Notes: generated from the sequence alone by a model not told the origin. A stretch of 64,000 bases of DNA from Corynebacterium urogenitale (GCF_009026825.1 NZ_CP045032.1:2046001-2110000); one strand, 5' to 3'. Counted from the first letter of the stretch, positions 33,648-42,821 are shown. Translations and numbers: made by a program.

Positions 33648-34772
33648 ATGCGCCCATTCAAGCGCGAACTACCGACACTCCTACCGGAGACCGCGCCACA
33701 GCTACGCGCCCGCGGCGTGAGCGACGGTGAAATAACACGCAACCACGAACGCGTCACGCACAACACGTGGATCCACCGCAGCAACAGACAAGGCGAGCAG
33801 CACGACATCATCACGCGCACTCGCGCGCACCACCTCACCAACCCAACACGACCCGCCTCCGGTTGGTCAGTGTTGGCCTACCACGGGCTGCCATACTGGG
33901 CGGATGCCACGCCCGCGGTCTTCGCCAGCGAGCGGCGATCCAGAAAGAACACGCGCAGTGTGCTGGGGCCACATGTGGAACACTTTCCACAGCTCACGCT
34001 GGATAAGCGGCTCTACGATCCGCGGATGCCGAGTATTCGCTGTGTACCCATCGAACTCGCTATGGTCAGTGCGCTGCAAAGTATCCGCGACGGGACGATG
34101 CAATGGCACGTGCCCAACATTCCTGGATGGGCGCCGAAGGATGTGCGCGCGGTGCAGCTGTTGGACGCGGCCATCAGGCACGCGCAGACGAAGATCGAGC
34201 TAGAGACTTTCACTCAGGCTGCGGCGCACAAGCTCGACAAGCAGTGGGCGCAGAGAATTCGAATGGCCACAGACACCGGAGCGGGCTCCCCCATGGAGAC
34301 ACTGCTGAGACTGACTCTGAAGCAGGTCAACGTGGGATCATTTCCGCTGCGTTGGGAATCGCAAGTGCCTGTGTACGACGACGGTGGACTCACCCCTCCA
34401 GGCGGACCCGATCGGCCAGGCGGGATGGACGGATCGGGGAGGTCAGGTAGGACTGGTGGGCCAGCGAAGCCAGGTTGGGCCGGCGAGCGAGGGAAGCCGG
34501 GCTGGGCAAGTGATTCGACTTTTCGGCCGTGGATCACTGTTGCGGACCTGATGTGCAAGGAGCTCAAGGTCATTGTGTTCCACGACGGCGCACACCACCG
34601 GACGCCGGAGCAACACCGCAAAGACGCCGAGATCAACGCCTTCCTCCAATCCAAGGGGTACCGGGTGCTGCGCGTGACCGCCGACATGCTGAAAAATCCA
34701 GAATTGCTTCGGGTCAGGGCGGATCGGTTGCTGCTAAGCGCTATCAACGAGCGGGAGGAGATGGGCTGGTAA
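33648..34772 (+). CDS. DUF559-type (Vsr-like nuclease fold) protein
   Basis: A 374-residue protein. The C-terminal part, ADLMCKELKVIVFHDGAHH followed by HRKDAEINAFLQSKGYRVLRVT, matches DUF559 proteins, which share the Vsr/PD-(D/E)XK endonuclease fold. The N-terminal 200 residues resemble the AbiEi-like or regulatory part found with such domains in actinobacteria. A Gly/Pro/Arg-rich stretch of about 40 residues (starting PPGGPDRPGGMDG) interrupts the nuclease-like domain before its second half. I chose ATG 33648, seven bases after aggggga. An ATG at 33618 is an alternative. Repeated GGCGAAATT motifs flank both sides. A role in DNA processing or defence is inference. Confidence 0.7.
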   Translation: MRPFKRELPTLLPETAPQLRARGVSDGEITRNHERVTHNTWIHRSNRQGEQHDIITRTRAHHLTNPTRPASGWSVLAYHGLPYWADATPAVFASERRSRKNTRSVLGPHVEHFPQLTLDKRLYDPRMPSIRCVPIELAMVSALQSIRDGTMQWHVPNIPGWAPKDVRAVQLLDAAIRHAQTKIELETFTQAAAHKLDKQWAQRIRMATDTGAGSPMETLLRLTLKQVNVGSFPLRWESQVPVYDDGGLTPPGGPDRPGGMDGSGRSGRTGGPAKPGWAGERGKPGWASDSTFRPWITVADLMCKELKVIVFHDGAHHRTPEQHRKDAEINAFLQSKGYRVLRVTADMLKNPELLRVRADRLLLSAINEREEMGW

Positions 34773-34789
34773 AGGGAAAGGAAGCATGT

Positions 34790-34871
34790 GGCGAAATTCC
34801 CGCTCCTTCGAAAATTCGGCACTGAAACGGTGGCATTATTGCCATTTCGCCGTTCCGGAGGTGGCGAAATT
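34790..34871. repeat. Cluster of GGCGAAATT motifs, right flank of the DUF559 gene
   Basis: Exact copies at 34790 and 34863 and a one-mismatch minus-strand copy near 34842. gtggcgaaat...atatcgccac (34861-34895) forms an imperfect dyad. Together with the left cluster it brackets the DUF559 gene. Confidence 0.7.
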
Positions 34872-34919
34872 TTGAAAAGCCAGAAATATCGCCACATCGA
34901 CAACGAGTCGACCCGGAAA

Positions 34920-35951
34920 CTACCTGGACAGAAGCTTCGCCGCCTCCGTCGCCCAGTATGTGAGGATAATGTCCGCCCCGGCGCGCGCGATCCCCGTGAG
35001 GGACTCCAGAATGCACGCCTCACGATCCAACCAGCCCCGCTCCGCTGCAGCGCTAATCATCGCGTATTCACCGGAGACCTGGTACGCCGCGACGGGCACA
35101 GTGGACATCTCCGCCACTTCCCGCAGCACGTCCAAGTACGGCATCGCTGGCTTGACCATCACGATGTCCGCCCCCTCGTCGATGTCCAGCTGAGTTTCCA
35201 ACAAGGATTCCCGCAGGTTGCGCGCATCCTGCTGGTACTGGCGGCGGTCACCTTCCAGCGAGGAACCCACTGCCTCACGGAATGGCCCGTAGAACGCAGA
35301 AGCGTACTTTGCGGAGTAGGCCATGATCGACACGTCTTGGTGCCCAGCAGCATCCAGAGCTTCACGGATGCGCCTGACTTGGCCGTCCATCATGCCGGAG
35401 GGGCTGACGATGTGCGCGCCAGCTTCCGCTTGTGCAACGGCCATTGCTGCGTAGCTGTCCAGTGTGGCGTCGTTATCAATGATCGTGTGGCCCCAACGGT
35501 CGGTCGAGAGGACTCCGCAGTGGCCGTGGTCGGTGAATTCGTCAAGGCATGTGTCGGCGATGATGAGCACGTCGTCACCGAATTCCTTGCGCGCGCGGGC
35601 GAGCGCCTTGTTCAGCACGCCGTCCTCGGCGATTCCGGCGGTTCCTGTGGCGTCCTTGTCTTCTGGCAGCGGAACGCCGAACAGGTCGACCGCGGCCACT
35701 CCGGCCTCGATGGCCTCTTCGATTGCGGTGAGCAGGCTGTCCTCTGTGTGTTGAACGACGCCAGGAAGGCTGCTGATTGGAGTTGGCTCCGCGGAGGCAG
35801 AGTTTTCATGGTCCGCAATGAACATGGGCAACACGAAACGGTTGGGGTTCAGGTCCGTTTCTGCGGTGAAGTTGCGCATCACTGGGGATGTGCGGAGGCG
35901 GCGTGGCCGCCGGGATGGGATGTATGTGCCGGATGCAGGGGAGCTAGTCAT
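34920..35951 (-). CDS. hemB: Porphobilinogen synthase HemB
   Basis: HemB joins two 5-aminolevulinate molecules into porphobilinogen. It has 343 residues. The Schiff-base lysines are in AYSAKYASAFYGPFREA and IVMVKPAMPYLD. The metal site reads DTCLDEFTDHGHCGVL: two of the three zinc cysteines of the E. coli type are kept, and the middle one is Asp, a mixed type I have seen in actinobacteria. ATG 35951 follows ggaggcatt. It is 22 bases after hemD in the order hemA-hemC-hemD-hemB. Confidence 0.95.
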   Translation of the reverse strand: MTSSPASGTYIPSRRPRRLRTSPVMRNFTAETDLNPNRFVLPMFIADHENSASAEPTPISSLPGVVQHTEDSLLTAIEEAIEAGVAAVDLFGVPLPEDKDATGTAGIAEDGVLNKALARARKEFGDDVLIIADTCLDEFTDHGHCGVLSTDRWGHTIIDNDATLDSYAAMAVAQAEAGAHIVSPSGMMDGQVRRIREALDAAGHQDVSIMAYSAKYASAFYGPFREAVGSSLEGDRRQYQQDARNLRESLLETQLDIDEGADIVMVKPAMPYLDVLREVAEMSTVPVAAYQVSGEYAMISAAAERGWLDREACILESLTGIARAGADIILTYWATEAAKLLSR

Positions 35952-35973
35952 AATGCCTCCGATGCTAGTCCCC

Positions 35974-37800
35974 TTAAGACTGGGCCGCGGCGACCGGTGG
36001 CACTGGGGCAGCACCCGTGTTGGGAATCGCCGCGCCAGAGGCGGCATTCGCGGTGACACTAATTGCCGGGTTAGCCGCCACCCCGTTCTTACGACGGCGA
36101 CGGCGCTTGCGTGGTGGCGGCAACTGGCCTGCGGCACGCAAGTCGGCGACGTGGCTAGCCAGCGCGTCCACGAGGTCTTCCACTCCCGCGTGTTCCGGCA
36201 TCACGTCCACGCGCAGACCGTGTTCCTTGGCGGTCTGTGCAGCCATCGGGCCGATGCAAGCAATGATCGTGCGGGTATGCGGCTTACCCGCGATACCCAC
36301 CAGGTTCTTCACCGTGGAAGAAGATGTGAAGCAGACGGCGTCGAAGCCACCGGTCTTGATCATGTCGCGGATCTCTGGACTCGGAGGGGCTGCGCGCACG
36401 GTTCGGTAAGCGACCACGTCATCGACTTCCCAGCCGAGGTCGATGAGACCATCGACTAGGACGTCGGTGGCGATATCGGCACGTGGCAACAGCACACGAT
36501 CCACTGGGTCCAGGTCCTCGTCGTGCGGAGGGAAGACCTCCACCAGGCCGGAGGCGTTGCGGGCGTTGGCCTTCGGCAGCAGTTCCGGGCTGATGCCCAG
36601 GTCGCGCACGGACTGAGCGGTCTTTTCTCCAACTGCGGCTACACGCACACCCGCAAGGGCACGGGCATCCAGGCCGAATTCGTTGAGCTTCTCCCACGTG
36701 GCCTTCACGGCATTGACGCTGGTGAAGACGATCCAGTGGTAGCGGCCATCGACGAGTCCCTTGATCGCGCGCTCCATCTGCGCTGGGCTGCGCGGCGGTT
36801 CCACTGCGATGGTCGGCACCTCCACTGGGATGGCACCGTGGCTGGCCAGGCGGGCGCTCATCGGCCCCGCCTGGTTCTTCGCGCGCGGCACGAGCACAGT
36901 CCAGCCATAGAGGGAACGGTTTTCCCACCAAGAATACTTGGAACGCTTCGCTGGCTCCGCCTCCGTGCCGATGGTCACGAGCAGCTCCTCCGGCAACTCG
37001 CCATCCTTTGCTGCGGGACCGGAGGCTGCTGCGATGGACTTCAGCGTATCCAGGGTCACGTCGTAGGAGCGCTGGCGGCGGGTCGTGGCGTGCAGAGTGA
37101 CAGTCGCCGGGGTGCTGCCAGGGATATCGCGGTGCTTGAGCTCGGTGGCGATGCCCGCGAGGTTGGATGGCGCTGCCGTGAGGATCAGCGGCAGTCCGGC
37201 GCTCGCGAGCTGTTCCCAGTCCGCACCTTCGCGCACGTCGGCGGTGGTCACGTCCGGCCCCACTCCGATGCCGGTGAAGGCGGGAACGGCAGCTGCTCCC
37301 GTCATTCCAGGAATCACCTGGAATTCGATCGCGTTCGGCTCGGCGAGACGTTCGACCTCTTCCAGTTCGGCCATCACGGCTTCGTTCGATAGTGGGTTGC
37401 CTGCGACCAGCCGCACCACGTCGTCTCCAGCCTGTGCGCACTCCACCATTTGCGCCGCAATGTCCTCGGGCTGCCCATCGCCCGCGAATGGCACGGCGTA
37501 CTCAATTTCCGCGGCACTTGGCGGCTCTGGGCGCGGTGGCTTGCGGCGGGCGCCGGCTTCCTTGGCTGCCTTGACCTGCTCTTGCCAGGCGGCTTCGGCG
37601 GCGTCGAGCTTCGCTTGGGGCACCGGTACCTTGGCGGCGATGAGGCTACGCACACCCACGGTCACGGCGGGATCGACCCATGCGTAGGCAGTCTGTTCCA
37701 GCACGTCGCGTGCACGAACGGTCAGCAGATCCGGGTTGCCCGGCCCCGCACCCACGAAGAGGATGCGACCCGCGCCCAAGGTTGTTCCGGATTCGTTCAT
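35974..37800 (-). CDS. hemD: Uroporphyrinogen-III synthase fused to a methyltransferase-like domain
   Basis: A 608-residue fusion. The N-terminal half is a uroporphyrinogen-III C-methyltransferase-type (SUMT) domain beginning LFVGAGPGNPDLLTVRA. The C-terminal half (about 310-550) is the HemD cyclase with TVLVPRAKNQAGPMSARLASHG and FTSVNAVKATWE, CFTSSSTVKNL and IACIGPMAAQTAKEHG. Such fusions are normal in actinobacteria. The SUMT SAM-binding region is altered (RLVAGNPLSNEA where active enzymes have a GGDPFVFGRG-type loop), so methyltransfer is doubtful. ATG 37800 follows ggaaag by seven bases. A basic and Ala-rich tail ends the protein. The gap to hemC is about 180 bases. Confidence 0.9.
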   Translation of the reverse strand: MNESGTTLGAGRILFVGAGPGNPDLLTVRARDVLEQTAYAWVDPAVTVGVRSLIAAKVPVPQAKLDAAEAAWQEQVKAAKEAGARRKPPRPEPPSAAEIEYAVPFAGDGQPEDIAAQMVECAQAGDDVVRLVAGNPLSNEAVMAELEEVERLAEPNAIEFQVIPGMTGAAAVPAFTGIGVGPDVTTADVREGADWEQLASAGLPLILTAAPSNLAGIATELKHRDIPGSTPATVTLHATTRRQRSYDVTLDTLKSIAAASGPAAKDGELPEELLVTIGTEAEPAKRSKYSWWENRSLYGWTVLVPRAKNQAGPMSARLASHGAIPVEVPTIAVEPPRSPAQMERAIKGLVDGRYHWIVFTSVNAVKATWEKLNEFGLDARALAGVRVAAVGEKTAQSVRDLGISPELLPKANARNASGLVEVFPPHDEDLDPVDRVLLPRADIATDVLVDGLIDLGWEVDDVVAYRTVRAAPPSPEIRDMIKTGGFDAVCFTSSSTVKNLVGIAGKPHTRTIIACIGPMAAQTAKEHGLRVDVMPEHAGVEDLVDALASHVADLRAAGQLPPPRKRRRRRKNGVAANPAISVTANAASGAAIPNTGAAPVPPVAAAQS

Positions 37801-37982
37801 GTGTTGGCTTTCCATTGCTTGTTCTTGTTGCTTCCCCGACGCCACCGCGTCAGCGCCCTTAGACCGCGCTGTTGCAGCCCTTCAGGCGTTGGTGGGCAGT
37901 GCGTAGCTCAGCACTGCGTGCTCAGGGGATCACGTTGTTGGTTTGAGATCGTGGAGCTTGCGATTGTTGTGTGGGCGGCACG

Positions 37983-38969
37983 CTAGTTATCGGCCGCCAT
38001 GAGTCTTTCTGCTCCAGCGTCGAGGAGCTCTTGGCCGATCGCCCGCCCTGCAGCGCGGGCAATCTCGGCGGCCTCCGGCCACGTGCTGTCCGCGAGGGTC
38101 CCTGTGCCTCCCAGTGGGATGGTGACGGTGGCGCTGCGCACCAGCGAATCCGAACCATCCAGTGCGAAGGCTCCACCGGTGACTGTGAGGGTGGCGCTGC
38201 TGGCGTCGTCGGAGAGAGACACGGTGGAATGCGCGGCGACGGGGGCGGAACATCCGGCCTCGAGGGTGGAGAGAATGGCGCGCTCCGCAAGGGCCTGCGC
38301 GTGGCTAGGGCTGTGGTCGAGAAGAGCGACCGCCGCCCAGGCTTCCTCATCATCTGCGCGGACTTCCACACTCAGCGCGCCCTGTGCGGGGGCCGGAATG
38401 ATCAGATTCGGGTCGATCGACTCGGCGGCACGGTCCAGCAAACCCGCGCGGTCTAGGCCGGCACGAGCGAGAACGACAGCATCGAGATCCTCGCCAACAC
38501 GATCCATACGGGTAGTGATATTACCGCGGATGGGCACACACTGCAGGTCGGGGCGAGCAGCGAGGATCTGCGATACGCGCCGCGGAGCCCCCGTGCCGAC
38601 CTTCGCCCCTTGAGGCAGTTCGAGCAACGGCGTGTTATTTACGCTGACCAGCACCTCGCGCGCATCGACGCGCGGCGGGACAACAGTTTTGAACCGAGGA
38701 TCCGGTGCGGTGGGCAGGTCCTTAAAGGAGTGCACCGCTATGTCGCACTCACCGTTGGCCAGAGCAAGGCGAAGGGTCTCCGTGAACACGCCGATGCCGA
38801 TTTTCGCAACGGGAGTCTGTGCTGCCTGCGAGGCATCGCCTGGGGTGTGGACGATGTGCAGTTCGGCGGACAGGTTCTGGGCGGTGATGCCATCGCGGAC
38901 GTGACCGGACTGGGTGGTAGCCAGCAAGGAGCCGCGAGTGCCGATAAGGAACGTGCGGACGGTCGTCAT
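37983..38969 (-). CDS. hemC: Hydroxymethylbilane synthase HemC
   Basis: HemC polymerises four porphobilinogens to hydroxymethylbilane. It has 328 residues. IGTRGSLLATTQSGHV opens the fold. VHSFKDLPTAPDPR and APRRVSQILAARPDLQ are the substrate-binding segments, and STLEAGCSAPVAAHS has the cysteine that carries the dipyrromethane cofactor. Its start overlaps the hemA stop by four bases (ATGA), so the two are coupled. Confidence 0.95.
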   Translation of the reverse strand: MTTVRTFLIGTRGSLLATTQSGHVRDGITAQNLSAELHIVHTPGDASQAAQTPVAKIGIGVFTETLRLALANGECDIAVHSFKDLPTAPDPRFKTVVPPRVDAREVLVSVNNTPLLELPQGAKVGTGAPRRVSQILAARPDLQCVPIRGNITTRMDRVGEDLDAVVLARAGLDRAGLLDRAAESIDPNLIIPAPAQGALSVEVRADDEEAWAAVALLDHSPSHAQALAERAILSTLEAGCSAPVAAHSTVSLSDDASSATLTVTGGAFALDGSDSLVRSATVTIPLGGTGTLADSTWPEAAEIARAAGRAIGQELLDAGAERLMAADN

Positions 38970-40504
38970 GAATTGCTACCTCGATCGTTCTGGTTCTTGT
39001 ACTGCATGCTGGTGGAAATGTCGCCGACGGTAGTGATGTCAGCGGTGGTGGGCTGGTCGGGCTCGGCGCTGGAGCCAGTGGGCGTGCCGGGTTTGGGCAC
39101 TCTCACAGCGCTTCCCTGCATGCCAGCGCGGCTGGTGGGGACCCGGGTGCTGCTGGCCTCTGTGACGCTTTCGACGGCGCCAGTGGGCAGCTGGAACAGT
39201 GCGGCGAGTGCGTCCGGGTAGCTGACAGTGGCGCCGGCGGCGGAAAGCTTCTTGGCCTGCACAGTCGGGGTGTGCAGCAACTTATCCACAAGTTTGCGCA
39301 TCGAGCGCTCGACCTGCTGGCGGTCGGTGTCGCTCATGTCGGGTGTGCGCTGCTCCAGCACCAATAGCTCCTCAGCTAGGAGGTCCACGGCCTTCTGTCG
39401 CAGGGCCTTGACGGTGGGCACCACGGCTTGGGCGCGTTGTTGCTCAAGGAACTCAGCCAGTTCATCAGCGACGATGCGACGGGCAGGATCCTCGTCCTCC
39501 ACACCTTCGCCGGCCATGGTGGTGAGCTGCTCGATATTCAGCAGGTGCACCCCTGGCAGCTCGGCGGTGGCATGGTCGATGTCGGTTGGCATGGACAGAT
39601 CTACTAAAGCCAGGGGGCGGGTGGCAGCCTGTGCCTCATCCTGGCGTGCGGCCTTGACGTGCTCGGCGGTGACCACGTGGCCAACCGCACCGGTGGCGGA
39701 GACAACAATGTCCGCACTTCCGATGACCTCCGACATGAGATCCAGCGGTACGGCGGTGGAATCCACCCCCGCCTCGCGCGCGTGGCTCACGAGGTTTTCC
39801 GCGCGGGAGAGCGTGCGGTTGGCCACGGTGATGTGATCAATACCCATCCTACCGAGGTGGGTGGAGGCTAAGGAGGCCATGGCACCTGCGCCGATGATCA
39901 GCGCCCTGCGGCCTACCAACGGCTGGTCATCAGCCGGATCGACCCCCAGCAGCCCCATGGCCTTATCCAGCGAGAAGGACACCATGGAGGCACCGACAGT
40001 GTCGATGTTAGTTTCCGTATGCACTCGCTTGCCAGTACGCAAGGCGCGCTGGGTGAGGTCATGCAGCGTGCGACCAACCGTGCCGATCTGGCTTGCTTCC
40101 TGGTAGGCGCCGCGCAGCTGGCCGATGATCTGCTGTTCGCCCACGACCATGGAATCGAGCCCGGAGGCCACGTTGAGCATGTGCTCGGCGGCAGCATCGG
40201 AGTAGTGCACGTAGAGGTGCGGTTCTAGATCCTCTGCCGGCAGCCCAGAGAAGTCCGCGATGGTATCCACCACGTGGTCGAGCCCGGAGTGGAACGCATT
40301 GGCGACGGTGTAAAACTCCATGCGGTTGCAGGTCGACAACACGAGGGATTCAGAGATCACCTGGTTGTCCAGCAGGGCGAGCTGGAGCTTTGGTAGCTCC
40401 GTATCAGCTACGGACACCTTCTCCAGCATGGGCACTGGTGCGGAGCGGAAAGACAGGCCCACCAGCAAAACGGCTGCGGTGCCAGTAGCGGCGCTTCCGT
40501 CCAT
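38966..40504 (-). CDS. hemA: Glutamyl-tRNA reductase HemA
   Basis: HemA reduces glutamyl-tRNA to glutamate-1-semialdehyde, the committed step of heme synthesis. It has 512 residues. The nucleophile Cys59 is in LSTCNRMEFY, and IGAGAMASLASTHLGRMG binds NADPH. A C-terminal dimer helix is followed by a disordered Thr/Ser/Pro tail of about 70 residues beyond the usual end. I chose ATG 40504, 11 bases after an AGGAGG (40516-40521), over an in-frame TTG at 40525. The coding sequence contains one TTATCCACA at 39282, probably by chance. Confidence 0.95.
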   Translation of the reverse strand: MDGSAATGTAAVLLVGLSFRSAPVPMLEKVSVADTELPKLQLALLDNQVISESLVLSTCNRMEFYTVANAFHSGLDHVVDTIADFSGLPAEDLEPHLYVHYSDAAAEHMLNVASGLDSMVVGEQQIIGQLRGAYQEASQIGTVGRTLHDLTQRALRTGKRVHTETNIDTVGASMVSFSLDKAMGLLGVDPADDQPLVGRRALIIGAGAMASLASTHLGRMGIDHITVANRTLSRAENLVSHAREAGVDSTAVPLDLMSEVIGSADIVVSATGAVGHVVTAEHVKAARQDEAQAATRPLALVDLSMPTDIDHATAELPGVHLLNIEQLTTMAGEGVEDEDPARRIVADELAEFLEQQRAQAVVPTVKALRQKAVDLLAEELLVLEQRTPDMSDTDRQQVERSMRKLVDKLLHTPTVQAKKLSAAGATVSYPDALAALFQLPTGAVESVTEASSTRVPTSRAGMQGSAVRVPKPGTPTGSSAEPDQPTTADITTVGDISTSMQYKNQNDRGSNS

Positions 40505-40657
40505 CGGTTTCTCTGCCTCCTGCAAGTATGCACCCGGGTATGCCGATCAGCACCCCGGGTCGTATCGACCTATAACGGTATCCTTTAACCCACCCCAATG
40601 ACAAAACGGAGAATTCATTTGTTATAGGCACTCACACCATGCCTCTCCCCTACAACC

Positions 40658-40906
40658 CTAGCGCGCCAGCTCCTCCGCCAGCTCCTCGTTATCAACCTCC
40701 CAGCAGGCGAACTCCTCCTCATCGATGAGCACCACCGGCACCCGGTCACCGAACTCCATCTCCAGCTGCGGGTCCACCCCCTGCTTGTCGAGCTCCACAA
40801 CCTCTAGCTTCGCCCCCGCCGCCTGCACCACCGGCACAATCTGCTGGTACACCCGCGCGCAGGATCCACAGGTCGACCTCGTGAGAAGCTGAACAAAGTG
40901 CGCCAT
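40658..40906 (-). CDS. Glutaredoxin-like thiol protein
   Basis: An 82-residue thioredoxin-fold protein with the redox motif RSTCGSCARVYQ and cis-Pro in DRVPVVLIDEEEF. It matches the DUF836/glutaredoxin-like protein found just upstream of hemA in mycobacteria (Rv0508-like). ggagg lies before ATG 40906. It has 150 bases between its stop and hemA and is probably in the same unit. The function is unproven. A thiol role beside HemA, which uses a reactive Cys, is plausible. Confidence 0.85.
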   Translation of the reverse strand: MAHFVQLLTRSTCGSCARVYQQIVPVVQAAGAKLEVVELDKQGVDPQLEMEFGDRVPVVLIDEEEFACWEVDNEELAEELAR

Positions 40907-41057
40907 TCTGGCCTCCTCCAACTCACTTCCGCGCTGCGAGCCACTCCACCGCGGAGCAACCGCCAGCACGCCATTTATCCCTCGTTTACCTCCACATGTC
41001 AGCACCGATGCTAGCGAAATACCCGAGGAGTGTATCGAGCCTTCGCTAGTGACGGGG

Positions 41058-41063
41058 TAGCTT
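41058..41063 (+). promoter_or_regulatory. -10 element, leaderless HAD phosphatase promoter
   Basis: TAGCTT lies seven bases before GTG 41071. Confidence 0.4.
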
Positions 41064-41070
41064 AGTGAAT

Positions 41071-42303
41071 GTGAGAAAGCTTCTGGGCGGCAAGCGCCGC
41101 CGCAAAGATGCCCGTGTGCCCGAGGTGCCACAGGTCGTCGACGCAGTCGACAGCTCCCTATCCGGCGCTGCCCTCACGGCCCGCAGTGCTGCCCGCGACT
41201 TCCTCTCCCGCTTCGTATTCCCCACGAAGGGCGAATCAGCACAGCGCGAGGCCGGCGAAGCATCCGTGCAGCAAGCTTTGACCAGCCTGGCCTCCTCCTC
41301 TTCCGACGCCACTGCGACCGCGACCGACGTGACGTCGGACAAAGAGACGGTCACCCCGCACCAACTCTGGCAGGCGCTGGACCCAGACGCCGCAGCAGAT
41401 CAGCAGGCGATCGGTGAACTCGCAGCCGAGCTCAACCTAGACGACGAGCACCTCCGCGAAGGGCTGCGCAACATCCGCGGGGCAACAGTCGCCGCCGGCG
41501 GCAACAACAAACTCAACACACCCGACCCCGCCATCCCCCAGGACCTCGGCGCGGCAGCGTTCTTCGACGTGGATAACACCCTCATCAAAGGCGCCTCCAT
41601 TCTGCTGCTCGCACGCGGACTAGTGAAGCGCAGGTTCTTCACATTCAGGGAAATCACCGACTTCGCCTGGAAGCAGGTGAAATTCCGCCTCGGCGGCGAA
41701 AACCAGGGCGATATCGACGAAGGGCGCGAACAAGCGCTAGCACTGGTCAAGGGGCACCGGGCTAGCGAACTGACCCAGCTCGCCGAGGACATCTGGGCCA
41801 AGAGCATCTCCGAACGGATCTTCCCCGGCACCAAGGAACTCGCGGACATGCACCTGCAGGCAGGCCACCAGGTGTGGCTCGTCACCGCGGCACCAGTGCA
41901 GCTTGCGCAGATCATTGCGCGCGAACTGGGGTTCACCGGAGCCCTCGGCACGGTCGCGGAAGTCAAAGACGATGTCTTCACCGGCCGGATGGTCGGCGAT
42001 ATGCTCCACGGGCCCGGTAAAAAGCACGCGGTGGTGGCGCTGAGCTCCTACGAGAACCTGGACTTGGAGCGCTGCACGGCATACTCGGATTCAGTCAACG
42101 ATGTGCCGATGCTGTCCATGGTGGGCACTGCGGTGGCCGTGAATCCAGATTCGCGTCTGCGCAAGGTCGCCAAGCGCAACGGCTGGGAGATCCGCGACTA
42201 CCGCCGGACAATCAGGATCCTGCGTCGCGTGGGCGGATCCGCGAAGGGCGCGGCCGGCGCTGCGGTCACTTTCACTGGCTACTGGATTAAGCGTTTGCCG
42301 TAA
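41071..42303 (+). CDS. HAD-IB family phosphatase (SerB-like)
   Basis: A 410-residue protein with a long variable N-terminus of about 160 residues (basic start RKLLGGKRRRKDAR, then Ala/Ser/Thr-rich) and a HAD phosphatase domain. AAFFDVDNTLIKG is motif I with the nucleophile Asp, LVTAAP is motif II, and AYSDSVNDVPML is motif III/IV. The closest known layout is the SerB1/Rv0505c type next to hem genes. GTG 41071 is preferred over GTG 41065 because of the -10 spacing. Phosphoserine, a lysophospholipid or another small phosphate could be the substrate. Confidence 0.85.
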   Translation: MRKLLGGKRRRKDARVPEVPQVVDAVDSSLSGAALTARSAARDFLSRFVFPTKGESAQREAGEASVQQALTSLASSSSDATATATDVTSDKETVTPHQLWQALDPDAAADQQAIGELAAELNLDDEHLREGLRNIRGATVAAGGNNKLNTPDPAIPQDLGAAAFFDVDNTLIKGASILLLARGLVKRRFFTFREITDFAWKQVKFRLGGENQGDIDEGREQALALVKGHRASELTQLAEDIWAKSISERIFPGTKELADMHLQAGHQVWLVTAAPVQLAQIIARELGFTGALGTVAEVKDDVFTGRMVGDMLHGPGKKHAVVALSSYENLDLERCTAYSDSVNDVPMLSMVGTAVAVNPDSRLRKVAKRNGWEIRDYRRTIRILRRVGGSAKGAAGAAVTFTGYWIKRLP

Positions 42304-42312
42304 AATGCGAAA

Positions 42313-42356
42313 CTCCGCCTGCCAGCGGATCTGGTGAGATCAACCGGAAGGCGGAG
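42313..42356. terminator. Hairpin between convergent genes
   Basis: ctccgcct (42313-42320) pairs perfectly with aggcggag (42349-42356). It lies after the HAD gene and faces the bS22 gene from the other side. The loop is long, and no strong T-tract follows. Confidence 0.4.
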
Positions 42357-42407
42357 CAGAAAGCTACATTCGCAAGCGCGAACGGCGTCCCCTCGGACGA
42401 GTTCGGC

Positions 42408-42509
42408 CTACTTGCCCAGCTTACGACGCTGAACGCGGGTGCGGCGCAGCATCTTGCGGTGCTTCTTCTTGGACATGCGCTTGCGGCGCTTCTTGATCAC
42501 AGAACCCAT
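42408..42509 (-). CDS. Small ribosomal subunit protein bS22
   Basis: A 33-residue, extremely basic protein starting [20 protein letters not shown] and ending RVQRRKLGK. This is almost identical to the actinobacterial bS22 (AURKAIP1/COX24 family, Rv0500B-like) seen in mycobacterial 30S subunits. gagg lies nine bases before the ATG. It is downstream of the BldC-like gene, the same arrangement as in mycobacteria. Small size often causes it to be missed. Confidence 0.93.
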   Translation of the reverse strand: MGSVIKKRRKRMSKKKHRKMLRRTRVQRRKLGK

Positions 42510-42661
42510 AACGGGAACCTCACTTCTATATCTGGTCGATCTGTACAGTTTGCGGCCCGCCTGTCCGTGACTGGTCTGTCAGCCGTGGCGGGCGGAAACT
42601 GTGCCGGGGGCGTGTGCCGACACGAATGGTCAATAGTTTAGCGGTTACCCTGCGCACGAAA

Positions 42662-42728
42662 CAAAAAGCCCCTCCCTTCGCTGCCGACATATCCTCGCGG
42701 ATGCGCGGTAGCCATAGGGAGAGGGAGG
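42662..42728 (-). terminator. Possible terminator after the BldC-like gene
   Basis: On the minus strand a gcctccct...agggaggggc stem with a small bulge is followed by TTTTT. It lies in the 42510-42821 gap, which otherwise contains no gene and one near-copy of the GGTGGCGTCG motif at 42791. Confidence 0.45.
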
Positions 42729-42821
42729 CGGGGTACGCCAGCCGCGGATTGCCCTTCCGGCAGCCTCGTGAGCAGCGTCCGTTGAGCCAACGACGCCATC
42801 GGCTGGCATGCCGGACTTTTA

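Noticed and set aside
34788..36056. A 422-codon open frame antisense to hemB
   Set aside because: Shadow of hemB. The sense frame has all HemB signatures.
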